In this document: positions 1 to 9,659 of the stretch, piece after piece | Numbering within the stretch: the first letter of the stretch is position 1 | Layout: each line of letters opens with the position of its first letter | NCBI GenBank assembly: GCA_022496185.1 | Contig: WTXG01000133.1 | Span: 1-64,000 of the forward strand | Length of the DNA: 64,000 nt | Direction: 5' to 3' | DNA from: Multifurca ochricompacta | Taxonomy: Eukaryota; Basidiomycota; Agaricomycetes; Russulales; Russulaceae | The notes under the pieces: model-generated | The model's input: the letters and a program-made list of their open reading frames with translations, nothing else | Database searches by the model: none | Told to the model about the DNA's origin: nothing | Translations under genes and position numbers: made by a program

Positions 1-3000
1 TCAGCATATCATTCCAACCCTCAGCATCAGACCCTTCTTCAGACCATTCTCCACCATCATTGCCATCCTCCTCATCTTCACCATCTGGGTTGATCTCTGC
101 TTCAAGAATTGAGGAAGGAGCTGGTTCTTGAAAGAGTAGATCATGTCGTATTGCACATTTGACACCCTGCAAGGCCTCGACAATATCTCCTTTGAGTCGG
201 TTTCAATGTTTGGTGATTGTAATGCCACCCTGCGAGAATGCGCGTTCACTTGACACAGAGATGACATGATCGATAGATAGTTGCGAGCTAGTGAGGCCCA
301 TGCAGGATGATAACGAGAGCAATTGACCTGAGAAACTTTCATGATAAGATCATTTGAACTTTGAACCATCAGGTACAACCACTCACCCCCCACCATTTAA
401 TCGCAGACCAGCCATCCGGTACCTGCTCGCTAACATCCATGTATGCATCAAAATGCCAAGACCATGGCCTGTCAGGGTCCTCTGAAACACCAGGGTGTGA
501 ATTAGTAGTATTATCCTCATCGTCACTAAGTTCGCGAAGTAATGTACGAATCCCCCTTTTGGTCTTCTTTGACGTCGCAGATTCCTGGGGATCCAAATCC
601 AGACCCAGTAGCAGATACCGTTCCTTGAACTAAAACACATGAGCATGCAAAGTAACGATGAGAAAATGTTTCGCTTACCACTTCTTCAACACATTTCATG
701 ACATCATGCTGAAGTTTCGTCAACCAGTGCTTCTTGAAATAGACATTTTCTCCTTTGGATTGAGGACTAACAGAGAATCAGGAGTGTCATTGGCATGAAT
801 AATGACAACTACTCATTGCCAATATGTAGGCTGGTGAGTATGCTGTCTTCTCATAATACTCATTGATCTTCATATATGCGGCCTCGAGGGCAGGAAAAAA
901 TTGCTGGTACTTTGGACGTTCAGCATGAGATGACCATGCCCTATGAAGTGCTTCAAGGGCTGGTATGGCTAGGTGGAGGGTTGATGCTTGCTCAGACAAA
1001 AAGGCTTGTTGTGCATTATCGGCGTGCTGGTAACATTGTCTCATATTTGAATAGGGAGAGCATGAAATACACATACCGCTAGTAAACCAATAAACATGTC
1101 GACACGCTGCCATTCATCACTGTCTAGCTTAAGCGGTGGATCTTATCATGCTTTGCAGCATCGGTCTCTTCCCAACGGAGTTCATCTACAAAAGTGTCAA
1201 TGGACTGTAAAAAGTTGGATATAAGATTATCAATGGTGGAGAAAATCATGTGTGCTCACTGTTTTATGTTGTTCAGCCCTGTCTAGCATTAGATATGTTG
1301 AAGACCATCGGACTTTCATGTCAACAATAAGTTGGACAGGTCTTGCAATACCGGCCTTTGACTGAACGGTTTTCCACATTGCTTTTCGCTTTGATGATGA
1401 CCATTCCTTTATTACAATCAGCTTTCATGCTTCAATTAAAACAACCTGATACATACTTTGACTGCAATTGCCCTGACTAACCCCACCTCATCGCGACTTG
1501 TTGGAACATGTGCTTCAGGGTCCTTTGGGTCAAAATGTGGAGACTCGCTGTATGTGGATATGAGCGCCTGAGTTGCCAAGTTGATGACATGTGCAAGACA
1601 GCTCCAGAGCATCGTTAATTGCTGAAAATTGAAAATTGCAAAACACTCACTTGATTTTCCGCTTTCGCCAATTGTATTTTTTGCCAGTCACAGCCCTCAA
1701 ACACGCAGCCACTTCCTGCATCATCGTAAAATTGCTAGATGTGTTATCACATGTAATGTGACCAATCTGTAATCTATCAGTGAGTGCGAGGTCACATACA
1801 ATATGTATCATGACACCAGCTAGCCTACCTTGTGGGTGACGCCGACCCGTTTGATAACTTTAAATAGGGCTTGACCCAGCCGCTCACCATTGTGAGCATT
1901 GTTAACTTGTGTGAAGCCAAGAAGGCCACTCTTGAGCTCCCACTGTGTCGGTGTTGTTTCCTCAATCCAGTGACCAGTAACTGCAAGATAGCCATCTGTG
2001 TTTTCTGCTTGCCATGCATCACATGTCAGATTGACTTCCCCAGTGACCGTCGGACCCTACACAATATAAGAAGGTAGAACTAATTATCTAAGACATGTAC
2101 TTACATTAAGCCGTGCCTTCAACTTCGTCAGATGGTCCTTGAACGTGCGTATGATTTCAGCCCGCGTCGACTTTCGGCCTGGGACTTTCACACCATTTGT
2201 GGCGCATGCAGCAATATTGATCATTTCTTTAAATTTTGGATGTTCAAGGGCCTGTATTGGCTACAAATAGAAACAGTCATATTAAATGAGGACAAAACTC
2301 AAAGAGCCTAGCTTACCTGATCACTTGCAACCAGCCATTCAATTGCAGCCCAATGAAAAGTCTTATCAGTATATGGAATAACCCGCTCTGTGGGTTTCTT
2401 CTCCCGAAGGTCGTGGTCCAGGACTCGGGTTACAAGTTCGGCAGCCGCTTTGCGCTTTTTGATATCGCCCAGTAGTTTGGATTCATACATAGCACCTTGA
2501 GCCCATTTCCGGTATATTCCCTATAGAAAAACTATAATAAGACACGGTGGAGAGTAATAGCAATAGACTTACTGAGTGGTGTGCCTCCAGATGGCGGCGT
2601 AACGTTGTAACTTCATTAACGAGGCTCTTTTTGTCTCTGCAAGAATTGATTTCATTCAGGAATATAAAAAACTGAAGTATGAGGTACATACAGGCAGAGT
2701 TTACAGCGGCAATATTTCTTCATCTTTCCATTGATGGTCTTCACAACAGGAGACTGAAAAAAGTGGTTGATGTCGCATTGTTTATCTTCACATGATGGTG
2801 CATCTTCATCGATTGGCTGGACATTGACATCCAACAGAAGCCCTTCATCGTCAACATCCCTTGGATTTCCTAATGATGCACGCGTCTGCTTGGCTGTGAT
2901 GACATACAAGTTCAGAATGGAATAATGCTTTTTGAACAATTACGCACCTGTGGTAGACCTTTTATCATTGTCCACTTCATCCTCACTACTTGTGTCCTCG

Positions 3001-3813
3001 TCGCTGGTAATAGTATGCTTTCTCTGTGAATTTCTGGTGGCACCAAGTGTAATACGTCGCTTTTTGGCTGCAGCACAGGTGATTGAGAATTTTATTTGAA
3101 ACACAAAAAAGACTAAAATGTACGCGGCTTGGGCTGGTCATTGCTATCCTCATCTTCTTCGGACTCAATGTAAATACTTGCATTGATGTTACATTTGGGC
3201 ACAGATGTTGGTGCAGAACCTATGGTCTCGACAGAAGTGTCTCTATCAGTGACAGATGTGGTTTCTTGGGCCCGTTGTGAATGAAACTCCTGCACTGCTT
3301 TGCGTTGGAAAGATAGTTCGGGCCATGCTGCGTTGTTGGCATCGGTCAGCTTTGAGGTCGGGGCAGTTTGGCGTGATGGTCGTGTTTGGACAGTTGGATC
3401 GGCATCAGAACCACTAGTAGGTGGATATTAGCCACGAGACGAAATAGCTGAAGATGTGTGAAAACATACCGAAAATGTTTGAGTTCTGTGATTAGTTGCT
3501 GTAGTTTGATCTCAACAATATCCAATGGAAAATTATCCACCCAGTCAATTTTAGACAGATAAGAACAAACACAACCTAATCCAAGCTTTCCTTTGCGAAT
3601 ATATTGCAAACGGCCAGAGGCATCTCGGCAATCCTCCCCAAACATAGCATCAAAACGCCTGTTAAATGTTTCATGAGCCATCCCCCATTCCTTTGTATTC
3701 ATGACACTCCAGATCTTATCCTCCTTCGTGCCTTGTTGGACAGACCGTGGTAAATTATTTGAGAGGGTGGTAATAGCTTTGACAAGAGTCTTGATCTCTG
3801 AGATTGTGGACAT
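1..3813 (-). pseudogene. hAT-family transposase, decayed, multi-exon, 3' end off window
   Basis: Cut-and-paste DNA transposase. The likely start is the ATG at 3813. Order on the minus strand: an N-terminal region (about 3813-3480); an acidic linker; a BED-type zinc finger split by an intron (CKLC near 2690, HLEAH near 2585); the RNase-H-like core with CDAWQ (about 2005) and ITCDNTSSNF (about 1760); and the C-terminal hAT dimerisation block with VPDGWSAIKWWG (about 415) and SSERAFSQGGITITK (about 230). The exons are separated by short introns. In the dimerisation block the frame shifts by an apparent CT duplication near 268. A TGA then falls where the family has arginine, directly after ITITKH. 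The transposase is therefore not expected to work. The reading frame runs to the window edge, so the 3' TIR is not visible. Family assignment is firm; the exact exons are approximate. Confidence 0.85.
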
Positions 3814-4065
3814 TTTCACAGACTTGAAGCATTGATTTGGAGGGGATCGAGGGAAGGAAAAATCTGATTGAAAAAAACTACATGAGTTGTACATATATAT
3901 GCAGGAGCTCCTGCAACAAGAGATGTGTTAGACATTTGTGGTTGAGGGCGGATATCGCTGTCAGAGTGAACATATCGCAAAACTATATCGAAGTTCGAAA
4001 TGCCATGATGCAGTGATAAACATGTTCACGTGACCTAAATCATCCACTTCGTGTTCAGATATGTA

Positions 4066-5687
4066 CAGTGCCTCACAAAACTGAGTCAATGTTTTGCACT
4101 TTTGCACTGTTTGTTGAATATCACATCAGCCAAAACAAATATAAACAAAGTCTTGGTAGACCATAAAAGGTACAAGATAAGGGTTATGTAATGCAACAAT
4201 AATTATGTAATTCTGATCAAAACCTGTGGAGCTATGCCCATTTCAAATTGGGGACTCATTGACTCAGTTTTGTGAGTGGGTATCAGAAATATCAGAATCT
4301 GATGCTCCACCAAATGTACAGCAACCAATCCTTAATATATGGTTACCATAGTTATCTTAATATTGATGGGACCTGGAATAGAGCTATTTAACCATGGTTT
4401 ACATTCCCAGAATATTATTATTTCCCAATGCACCCCACCTCCTCTGCTCAGAAAGAAAACATGCTCTCTCTGGCCTCTGAAGGTCATTCCACTCACACTA
4501 TTGCCTCCAGACTCAGCCTCAGCCAGTCCACAGTCTCTACGACACTCAGGACCCTCCTTCCCAACCATCAGTCACCTCATTTTGGTCATCCTTCCAAGCT
4601 CTCTGCTACCTCTGAACATGCTATCATGATACAAATCACCACAGGAAAGGTTTCCAATGCTGTCCAGGCCACAAAGCACATCAATTCCATCATCCCCAAC
4701 CATGTCTCTTCACAAACTGTGCACTGGGTTCTTAAATAACATTCATTCAAGGCTGTAACAAAGAAGAAAAGGCCACTACTCTCTGCAGTACATTGCAAGA
4801 AGCACTTAGCCTTTGCTTTGAAGTACCAAAACTGGACTGTGGAGGACTGGCATCTGACCCAAACCTGTTGATTTTGGTCTCATCTGACCAAATCACCCTC
4901 TTCCAGTCCTCCATAGTCCAGTTTTGGTACTTCAAAGCAAAGGCTAAGTGCTTCTTGCAATGTACTGCAGAGAGTAGTGGCCTTTTCTTCTTTGTTACAG
5001 CCTTGAATGAATGTTATTTAAGAACCCAGTGCACAGTTTGTGAAGAGACATGGTTGGGGATGATGGAATTGATGTGCTTTGTGGCCTGGACAGCATTGGA
5101 AACCTTTCCTGTGGTGATTTGTATCATGATAGCATGTTCAGAGGTAGCAGAGAGCTTGGAAGGATGACCAAAATGAGGTGACTGATGGTTGGGAAGGAGG
5201 GTCCTGAGTGTCGTAGAGACTGTGGACTGGCTGAGGCTGAGTCTGGAGGCAATAGTGTGAGTGGAATGACCTTCAGAGGCCAGAGAGAGCATGTTTTCTT
5301 TCTGAGCAGAGGAGGTGGGGTGCATTGGGAAATAATAATATTCTGGGAATGTAAACCATGGTTAAATAGCTCTATTCCAGGTCCCATCAATATTAAGATA
5401 ACTATGGTAACCATATATTAAGGATTGGTTGCTGTACATTTGGTGGAGCATCAGATTCTGATATTTCTGATACCCACTCACAAAACTGAGTCAATGAGTC
5501 CCCAATTTGAAATGGGCATAGCTCCACAGGTTTTGATCAGAATTACATAATTATTGTTGCATTACATAACCCTTATCTTGTACCTTTTATGGTCTACCAA
5601 GACTTTGTTTATATTTGTTTTGGCTGATGTGATATTCAACAAACAGTGCAAAAGTGCAAAACATTGACTCAGTTTTGTGAGGCACTG
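4066..5687. mobile_element. Tc1/mariner foldback element 1 (785-bp inverted arms)
   Basis: The element is flanked by TA on both sides (4064-4065 and 5688-5689) and starts CAGTGCCTCACAAAACTGAG, with the exact complement at the other end. The arms 4066-4850 and 4903-5687 are almost perfect reverse complements; I found one mismatch (4841/4912). Only 52 bp (4851-4902) separate them. Each arm carries the Tc1 TIR, the 5' flank and the N-terminal half of the transposase. The catalytic half is missing, so the element is non-autonomous. The structure fits a snap-back duplication of one end of a normal element. Confidence 0.93.
4855..5325 (-). pseudogene. Tc1-type transposase, N-terminal half only
   Basis: Reading leftward from 5325: a helix-turn-helix DNA-binding region (IASRLSLSQSTVSTTLR), a second linker/HTH segment, then KYQNWTMEDWKRVIWSDET and KINRFGSD. 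WSDETKINRFGSD contains the first Asp of the Tc1 DDE catalytic triad. The reading then runs into the inverted arm, so the second Asp and the final Asp/Glu are absent. A TAA after WVLK interrupts the frame in both arms, so it predates the inverted duplication. The opposite arm holds the mirror copy of the N-terminal part (plus strand, from 4428). Confidence 0.85.
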
Positions 5688-6389
5688 TACGATTGCTGTC
5701 CCAGATGCGCGTTTTCTGCATTCCATGTCGTGGAGACTAACAGAGCTGATTTGAGCCGCCCAGAGTGCCTCGCGTGCATGTTTACTCAAGATCTGACCCT
5801 TGCAGTCAGGAGAGCGGCCAGACGATGCGGTCCGCCCCGCACTTTTCGCGCGTTACGTGTTTACAGAACTGCCCTATGCAGCACGGACATTGTGGATACT
5901 CGTGGACACTGTGTCAGTAGATAGAACAATAGGTAATTACCAGGATAGTCTAACAATAGTCTAGAATGTATTCTAGAGGGTGCCAGACCGCGCAAATAGA
6001 CCACACGTAACCAAACAAGACACAGTAGTATGGAGATATGCTCTTATGCATCCCATAACTGATTGTTGTCTTATTTTACATCGGATGCATGATCCGACTT
6101 GGCACTTCATAGGATAACAGTAGATATGTATATAAGACATCCTATAACACGCTGCAGACCCCATCATGTCCTCTTGGGGCTGCAGGTGGGTTTACATTGT
6201 ATCTAGGCATAGTAGGAGCTGATCTTGTCCTCTTGGGGCTGCAGGCTCTTGGTATTGTCAATATAGGTGTATTATTGCTGTACAAGCAGGGCTGTTCGTC
6301 GCTGACTACCTCAAACCTTATGCGTGCATCAATCTCCGCATTCTGCGCAGCTTTTGACAGGCATTTTCATCATTTTCATTGTCTACTTA
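5688..6389. other. Gene-free stretch, related to the hAT elements elsewhere in the window
   Basis: No reading frame here is credible. Two blocks resemble the non-autonomous hAT elements at 26429, 58247 and 61617. One (5955-5990) contains a TCTAGAATGTATTCTAGA-like block leading into GTGCCAGAC. The other (6050-6110) contains a TAAAATAAGACAA-like block beside ATGCATGATCC on the opposite strand. A 20-bp unit ending in TTGGGGCTGCAGG occurs twice (about 6167 and 6225). The stretch is probably subterminal DNA of the hAT element. Confidence 0.4.
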
Positions 6390-6719
6390 CAGTAGCCCAC
6401 AAAACTGTTCCAATGTTTGGCCACCCTGAAGAGATTGACCTACCACACAATGAGAATACTTTCCAAAATTAGTAGAAATTGGTAGAGGATAGTGTAGCAT
6501 CTATGCTTCAATTAGAGCCTATAATAATGTCAATTGGATCAGTGGTTCATGATATATAAAATGTTTTGTGAGGCATTATCATTGGAACAGTTTTGTGGCC
6601 AACATGTGAGATGACAAAACCGGTATCTGGTGGTCATGGGAATGCATTGACAGTCATGTGACAATGTTTAATAAGTTGAACACACACCAAATAATCATCA
6701 AGAACACTTGCTTCTTACC

Positions 6720-6980
6720 ATGCATGCCCTCTCTGCTGCCAAAAGGACTCACATCATCTCCCTCCTCACTTCAGGCAAATCTGCCCATAAAGTGTCAACT
6801 ATGACTGGCCATGGCACTATTATCATCTCAAGATGGGTCATAAATACTGCCCTTACCATCCCAAGTCAAATGGAGGGAGACCAAGGAAGCTGACAGAGAG
6901 AAATGCTCAGCATGCTGTTTGCCTTATCTCCTCTGGCAGGGCAGACACAGATGTGGAAGTGACTAGAGCACTTCAGAAGT
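6720..6980 (+). pseudogene. Tc1-type transposase N-terminal fragment (mirror copy at 7409-7669, minus)
   Basis: Starts MHALSAAKRTHIISLL and continues LTSGKSAHKVSTMTG, an HTH of the Tc3/Tc1 transposase type. It then needs a frame change to continue into GRPRKLTERNAQHAV, the usual GRPRK linker before the second DNA-binding helix. The same protein is encoded on the minus strand of the right arm. No DDE catalytic domain is present anywhere in the element. Confidence 0.7.
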
Positions 6981-7084
6981 TGTTAATGGGTTCCTCTATC
7001 AACATAATATGCCCATCCATCCTCCCATCAAGTTTTCAAGCCATAACTGGCCCCTCCCATATCATACACCCCCATTCCATCATA

Positions 7085-7300
7085 CAGTAACCCACAAAAC
7101 CATTCCAATGTTTAACCATCCTGAAAAGATTGACCAACCACACCATAGGAATAATTTCCAAAATTAGTAGAAATTGGTAGATGATATTGTATCATCTAAG
7201 TGTCACTTAGAGCCTATACTGATGTCAATTGGGTCAGTGGTTCATGATATATAAAATGTTTTGTGTAGCAATGTCATTGGATTGGTTTTGTGGCCTATTG
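7085..7300. mobile_element. MITE-like unit in the spacer of foldback 2
   Basis: About 216 bp with imperfect terminal inverted repeats (CAGTAACCCACAAAACCATT at the left; complement of CAATAGGCCACAAAACCAAT at the right). Its interior (TTTCCAAAATTAGTAGAAAT and GGTTCATGATATATAAAATG) matches the outer 215 bp of both arms of foldback 2. There are thus three copies of the unit inside one element. It has no coding capacity. Confidence 0.7.
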
Positions 7301-7999
7301 CACTTATGATGGAATGGGGGTGTATGATATGGGAGGGGCCAGGTATGGCTTGAAAATTTGATGGGAGGATGGATGGGCATTGTATGTTGATAGAGGAACC
7401 CATTAACAACTTCTGAAGTGCTCTAGTCACTTCCACATCTGTGTCTGCCCTGCCAGAGGAGATAAGGCAAACAGCATGCTGAGCATTTCTCTCTGTCAGC
7501 TTCCTTGGTCTCCCTCCATTTGACTTGGGATGGTAAGGGCAGTATTTATGACCCATCTTGAGATGATAATAGTGCCATGGCCAGTCATAGTTGACACTTT
7601 ATGGGCAGATTTGCCTGAAGTGAGGAGGGAGATGATGTGAGTCCTTTTGGCAGCAGAGAGGGCATGCATGGTAAGAAGCAAGTGTTCTTGATGATTATTT
7701 GGTGTGTGTTCAACTTATTAAACATTGTCACATGACTGTCAATGCATTCCCATGACCACCAGATACCGGTTTTGTCATCTCACATGTTGGCCACAAAACT
7801 GTTCCAATGATAATGCCTCACAAAACATTTTATATATCATGAACCACTGATCCAATTGACATTATTATAGGCTCTAATTGAAGCATAGATGCTACACTAT
7901 CCTCTACCAATTTCTACTAATTTTGGAAAGTATTCTCATTGTGTGGTAGGTCAATCTCTTCAGGGTGGCCAAACATTGGAACAGTTTTGTGGGTTACTG

Positions 8000-8396
8000 T
8001 AATTAAGGACGCTTTTTATCATCTTATCTAATATTTCCTTGTAATCGGGATTGTTGCACCCATTACAATTGCTATTGTTGCTAAAATTATGGTCAAAAGC
8101 CGCAGCCTGAGCCGGCGGCTTTGGCTTTTAGCTACTCTGAGCCGGGCCAAAGCCCTTGCTGGGCCGTCACAACGGCCCGGCTTGGCCCGGCCTAAACAGG
8201 CCTGGCTTGGCCCGGCTTCCGGCTTTGAGCCGGGCCAGGCACATCACTAACCATGCCTCAGTCAGGTCTCGGTTATCAAACACGTCCCGTGGGTACAACG
8301 CTACATTTCGATTCTTTTCAGCGTCAGAAGACTCTATATTCAACAACAACAATGAGGTTTGACCGGGGATGGTCAATATTTGAACCCCCCGGGAGA
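8000..8396. other. GC-rich probable hAT terminus and unassigned flank
   Basis: 8110-8240 is built from repeated GGCCCGGC/GCCGGGCC motifs in both orientations and ends at 8249 in CACATCACTA. I read this as a hAT terminus. 8250-8396 shows nothing recognisable. It ends exactly where the duplicated solo LTR begins. Confidence 0.4.
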
Positions 8397-8970
8397 TGTA
8401 AGGATGGCTCGGGCATTGAGCATGAAACAGCCAGCTATCGCCTCTCCTGAATTAGAGCACTTATGATCTAGTTCTGTATATCTTATCATTTGCATTCCGG
8501 GCCGTATGCCCGTCCATTTCTTATACCAGTTTCACTACCTCCCCATCTTAATTGCCAGGTTTCACCTCTCCGTCTACATCATCTCCGCCTTTATTGCCTG
8601 GCTTCATCTAACTTGACTTCTTTCAACCCTAATTCACCCTCTTTCTGCTTCATAACTAGGTCTCTCTGCAAGTATTTAAAGGTACATACAATGCTTGTAG
8701 TAGACCAGCCAGTGAGCCAACAGAAGCAGAAATCAATCGGCATTTCTCTCCCCTTTCTCTATCTATCTTTGTGTGCTAAAGAACTTCTTGACAACATCGA
8801 GCGCAAAGGTCAAACAGAACCAACAAGCAGCGATTTCCTCGAATTCAAGCACAATACGTTTACATTCGATCTAGTTATCTCAAAAGGGCGCGCTCTCTTC
8901 TCTCCTCTCTCTCTCTCTCACCAACCAGGGAATACTTTGCCTTGCACTCACTGCGGATTGGATCTGTACA
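8397..8970 (+). mobile_element. Solo LTR, copy in duplication unit 1
   Basis: 574 bp starting TGTAAGGATGGCTCGGGC and ending GATCTGTACA. It contains a TATTTAAAGG box and a CT-rich tract near the end. It is about 98% alike, by eye, to the solo LTR at 18490-19064. There is no target duplication around this copy: GAGA lies on the left and GCAT on the right. Its left end is also the left limit of the segmental duplication. A long open frame inside (8490-8978) lies within the repeat and is not considered a gene. Confidence 0.7.
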
Positions 8971-9659
8971 GCATGTAGTTTAATTCTTGGTTTTGGAAAC
9001 ATGATGAATGATGAGAAATCATCTTCGGATCTAGTGGCATTTGACAATCGGTAGTGTTGTGCTGTATTGATTGTAATTGAAACACTGTATGTGTCGCTGG
9101 TGTCCATTCACGCACGTATCCGTCTATAGGTGTGCTGATCCGTGATTGCCGCCTCATAGTTTCCATTCATCTTCATTATGGGTTAAAGGCAAAGAGGTGG
9201 TGGGTGCAGGGAGGGAGTTGGGGGGTCATCTCTTGTGTTGCACGCACAACCACACGTATTAGTGTGCGCCAGACCGGCTTTTCTTGCCGTGTACAAACCA
9301 TCAAGCGTACTTTAAATTTGACATGTGACTCAAAGATGTCAGAGTGAAGGAATTTCCCACGTCCGTCCGTGAGAGACATCCAAACTAGAACAATCAATAG
9401 GAACCGGAAGGAACGGGAAATGGCCCGGCGGAGCACGCATAATCCGAAGATGCGGGTCCGATTCTCCGGCCAGAACAAAGGTATCAGATATTATTATTAA
9501 ACAAAGCTGTCTGGAAATAAGAGCATATGCTCTGGTCCGGAAGTGAAGGGACGGCCAGTGCCCGAGTTATCCTTACAACAATGATCCTGCAAAGATACAT
9601 ACATACAAAGTAGTCCCCATGAATTTTAGAATGACATTAAAAAGATGCCACATGTAACT
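8971..9659. other. 3' flank of NACHT-ankyrin gene 1, no gene seen
   Basis: Non-coding DNA downstream of the minus-strand gene. It matches the flank of gene 2 (about 20195-20987), for example GAAACATGATGAATGATGAG and GGCCCGGCGGAGCA. The junction at 8971-8990 replaces about 1.1 kb found in the other copy, which indicates a deletion here. Confidence 0.6.

Larger units (their letters stand above)
6390..7999. mobile_element. Tc1/mariner foldback element 2 (about 695-bp inverted arms)
   Basis: TA flanks the element at 6388-6389 and 8000-8001. The left end is CAGTAGCCCACAAAACTGTT and the right end its near-complement. The arms run 6390-7084 and 7305-7999, with several scattered mismatches (for example around 7005 versus 7383), so this palindrome is older than element 1. 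The spacer 7085-7304 is itself a MITE-like unit of the same TIR family. Each arm also begins with a similar unit of about 215 bp whose inner edge again carries a TIR-like sequence (CATTGGAACAGTTTTGTGG at about 6584). Only the N-terminal part of a Tc1 transposase is encoded. Confidence 0.9.
1..8249 (-). mobile_element. Probable extent of the hAT element with nested Tc1 insertions
   Basis: The transposase gene reads leftward, so its 5' end should lie to the right. At 8234-8249 the plus strand ends GGCACATCACTA, whose complement TAGTGATGTGCC is a typical hAT terminus. It is preceded by a GC-rich block of repeated GGCCCGG units (8110-8240), as seen in subterminal regions. The two Tc1 foldback elements at 4066-5687 and 6390-7999 would then be nested in the 5' flank. 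The left TIR and the 8-bp target duplication are outside the window, so the extent is an inference. Confidence 0.4.

Noticed and set aside
4339..5421. Mirror-image pairs of frames (for example 4339-4629 and 5124-5414)
   Set aside because: They arise from the palindrome and are other-frame shadows of the Tc1 N-terminal sequence.
8490..8978. 162-codon plus-strand frame and its longer relative at 18599-19204
   Set aside because: Both lie almost entirely inside the duplicated solo LTR, have no domain, and differ at the ends according to the flank.
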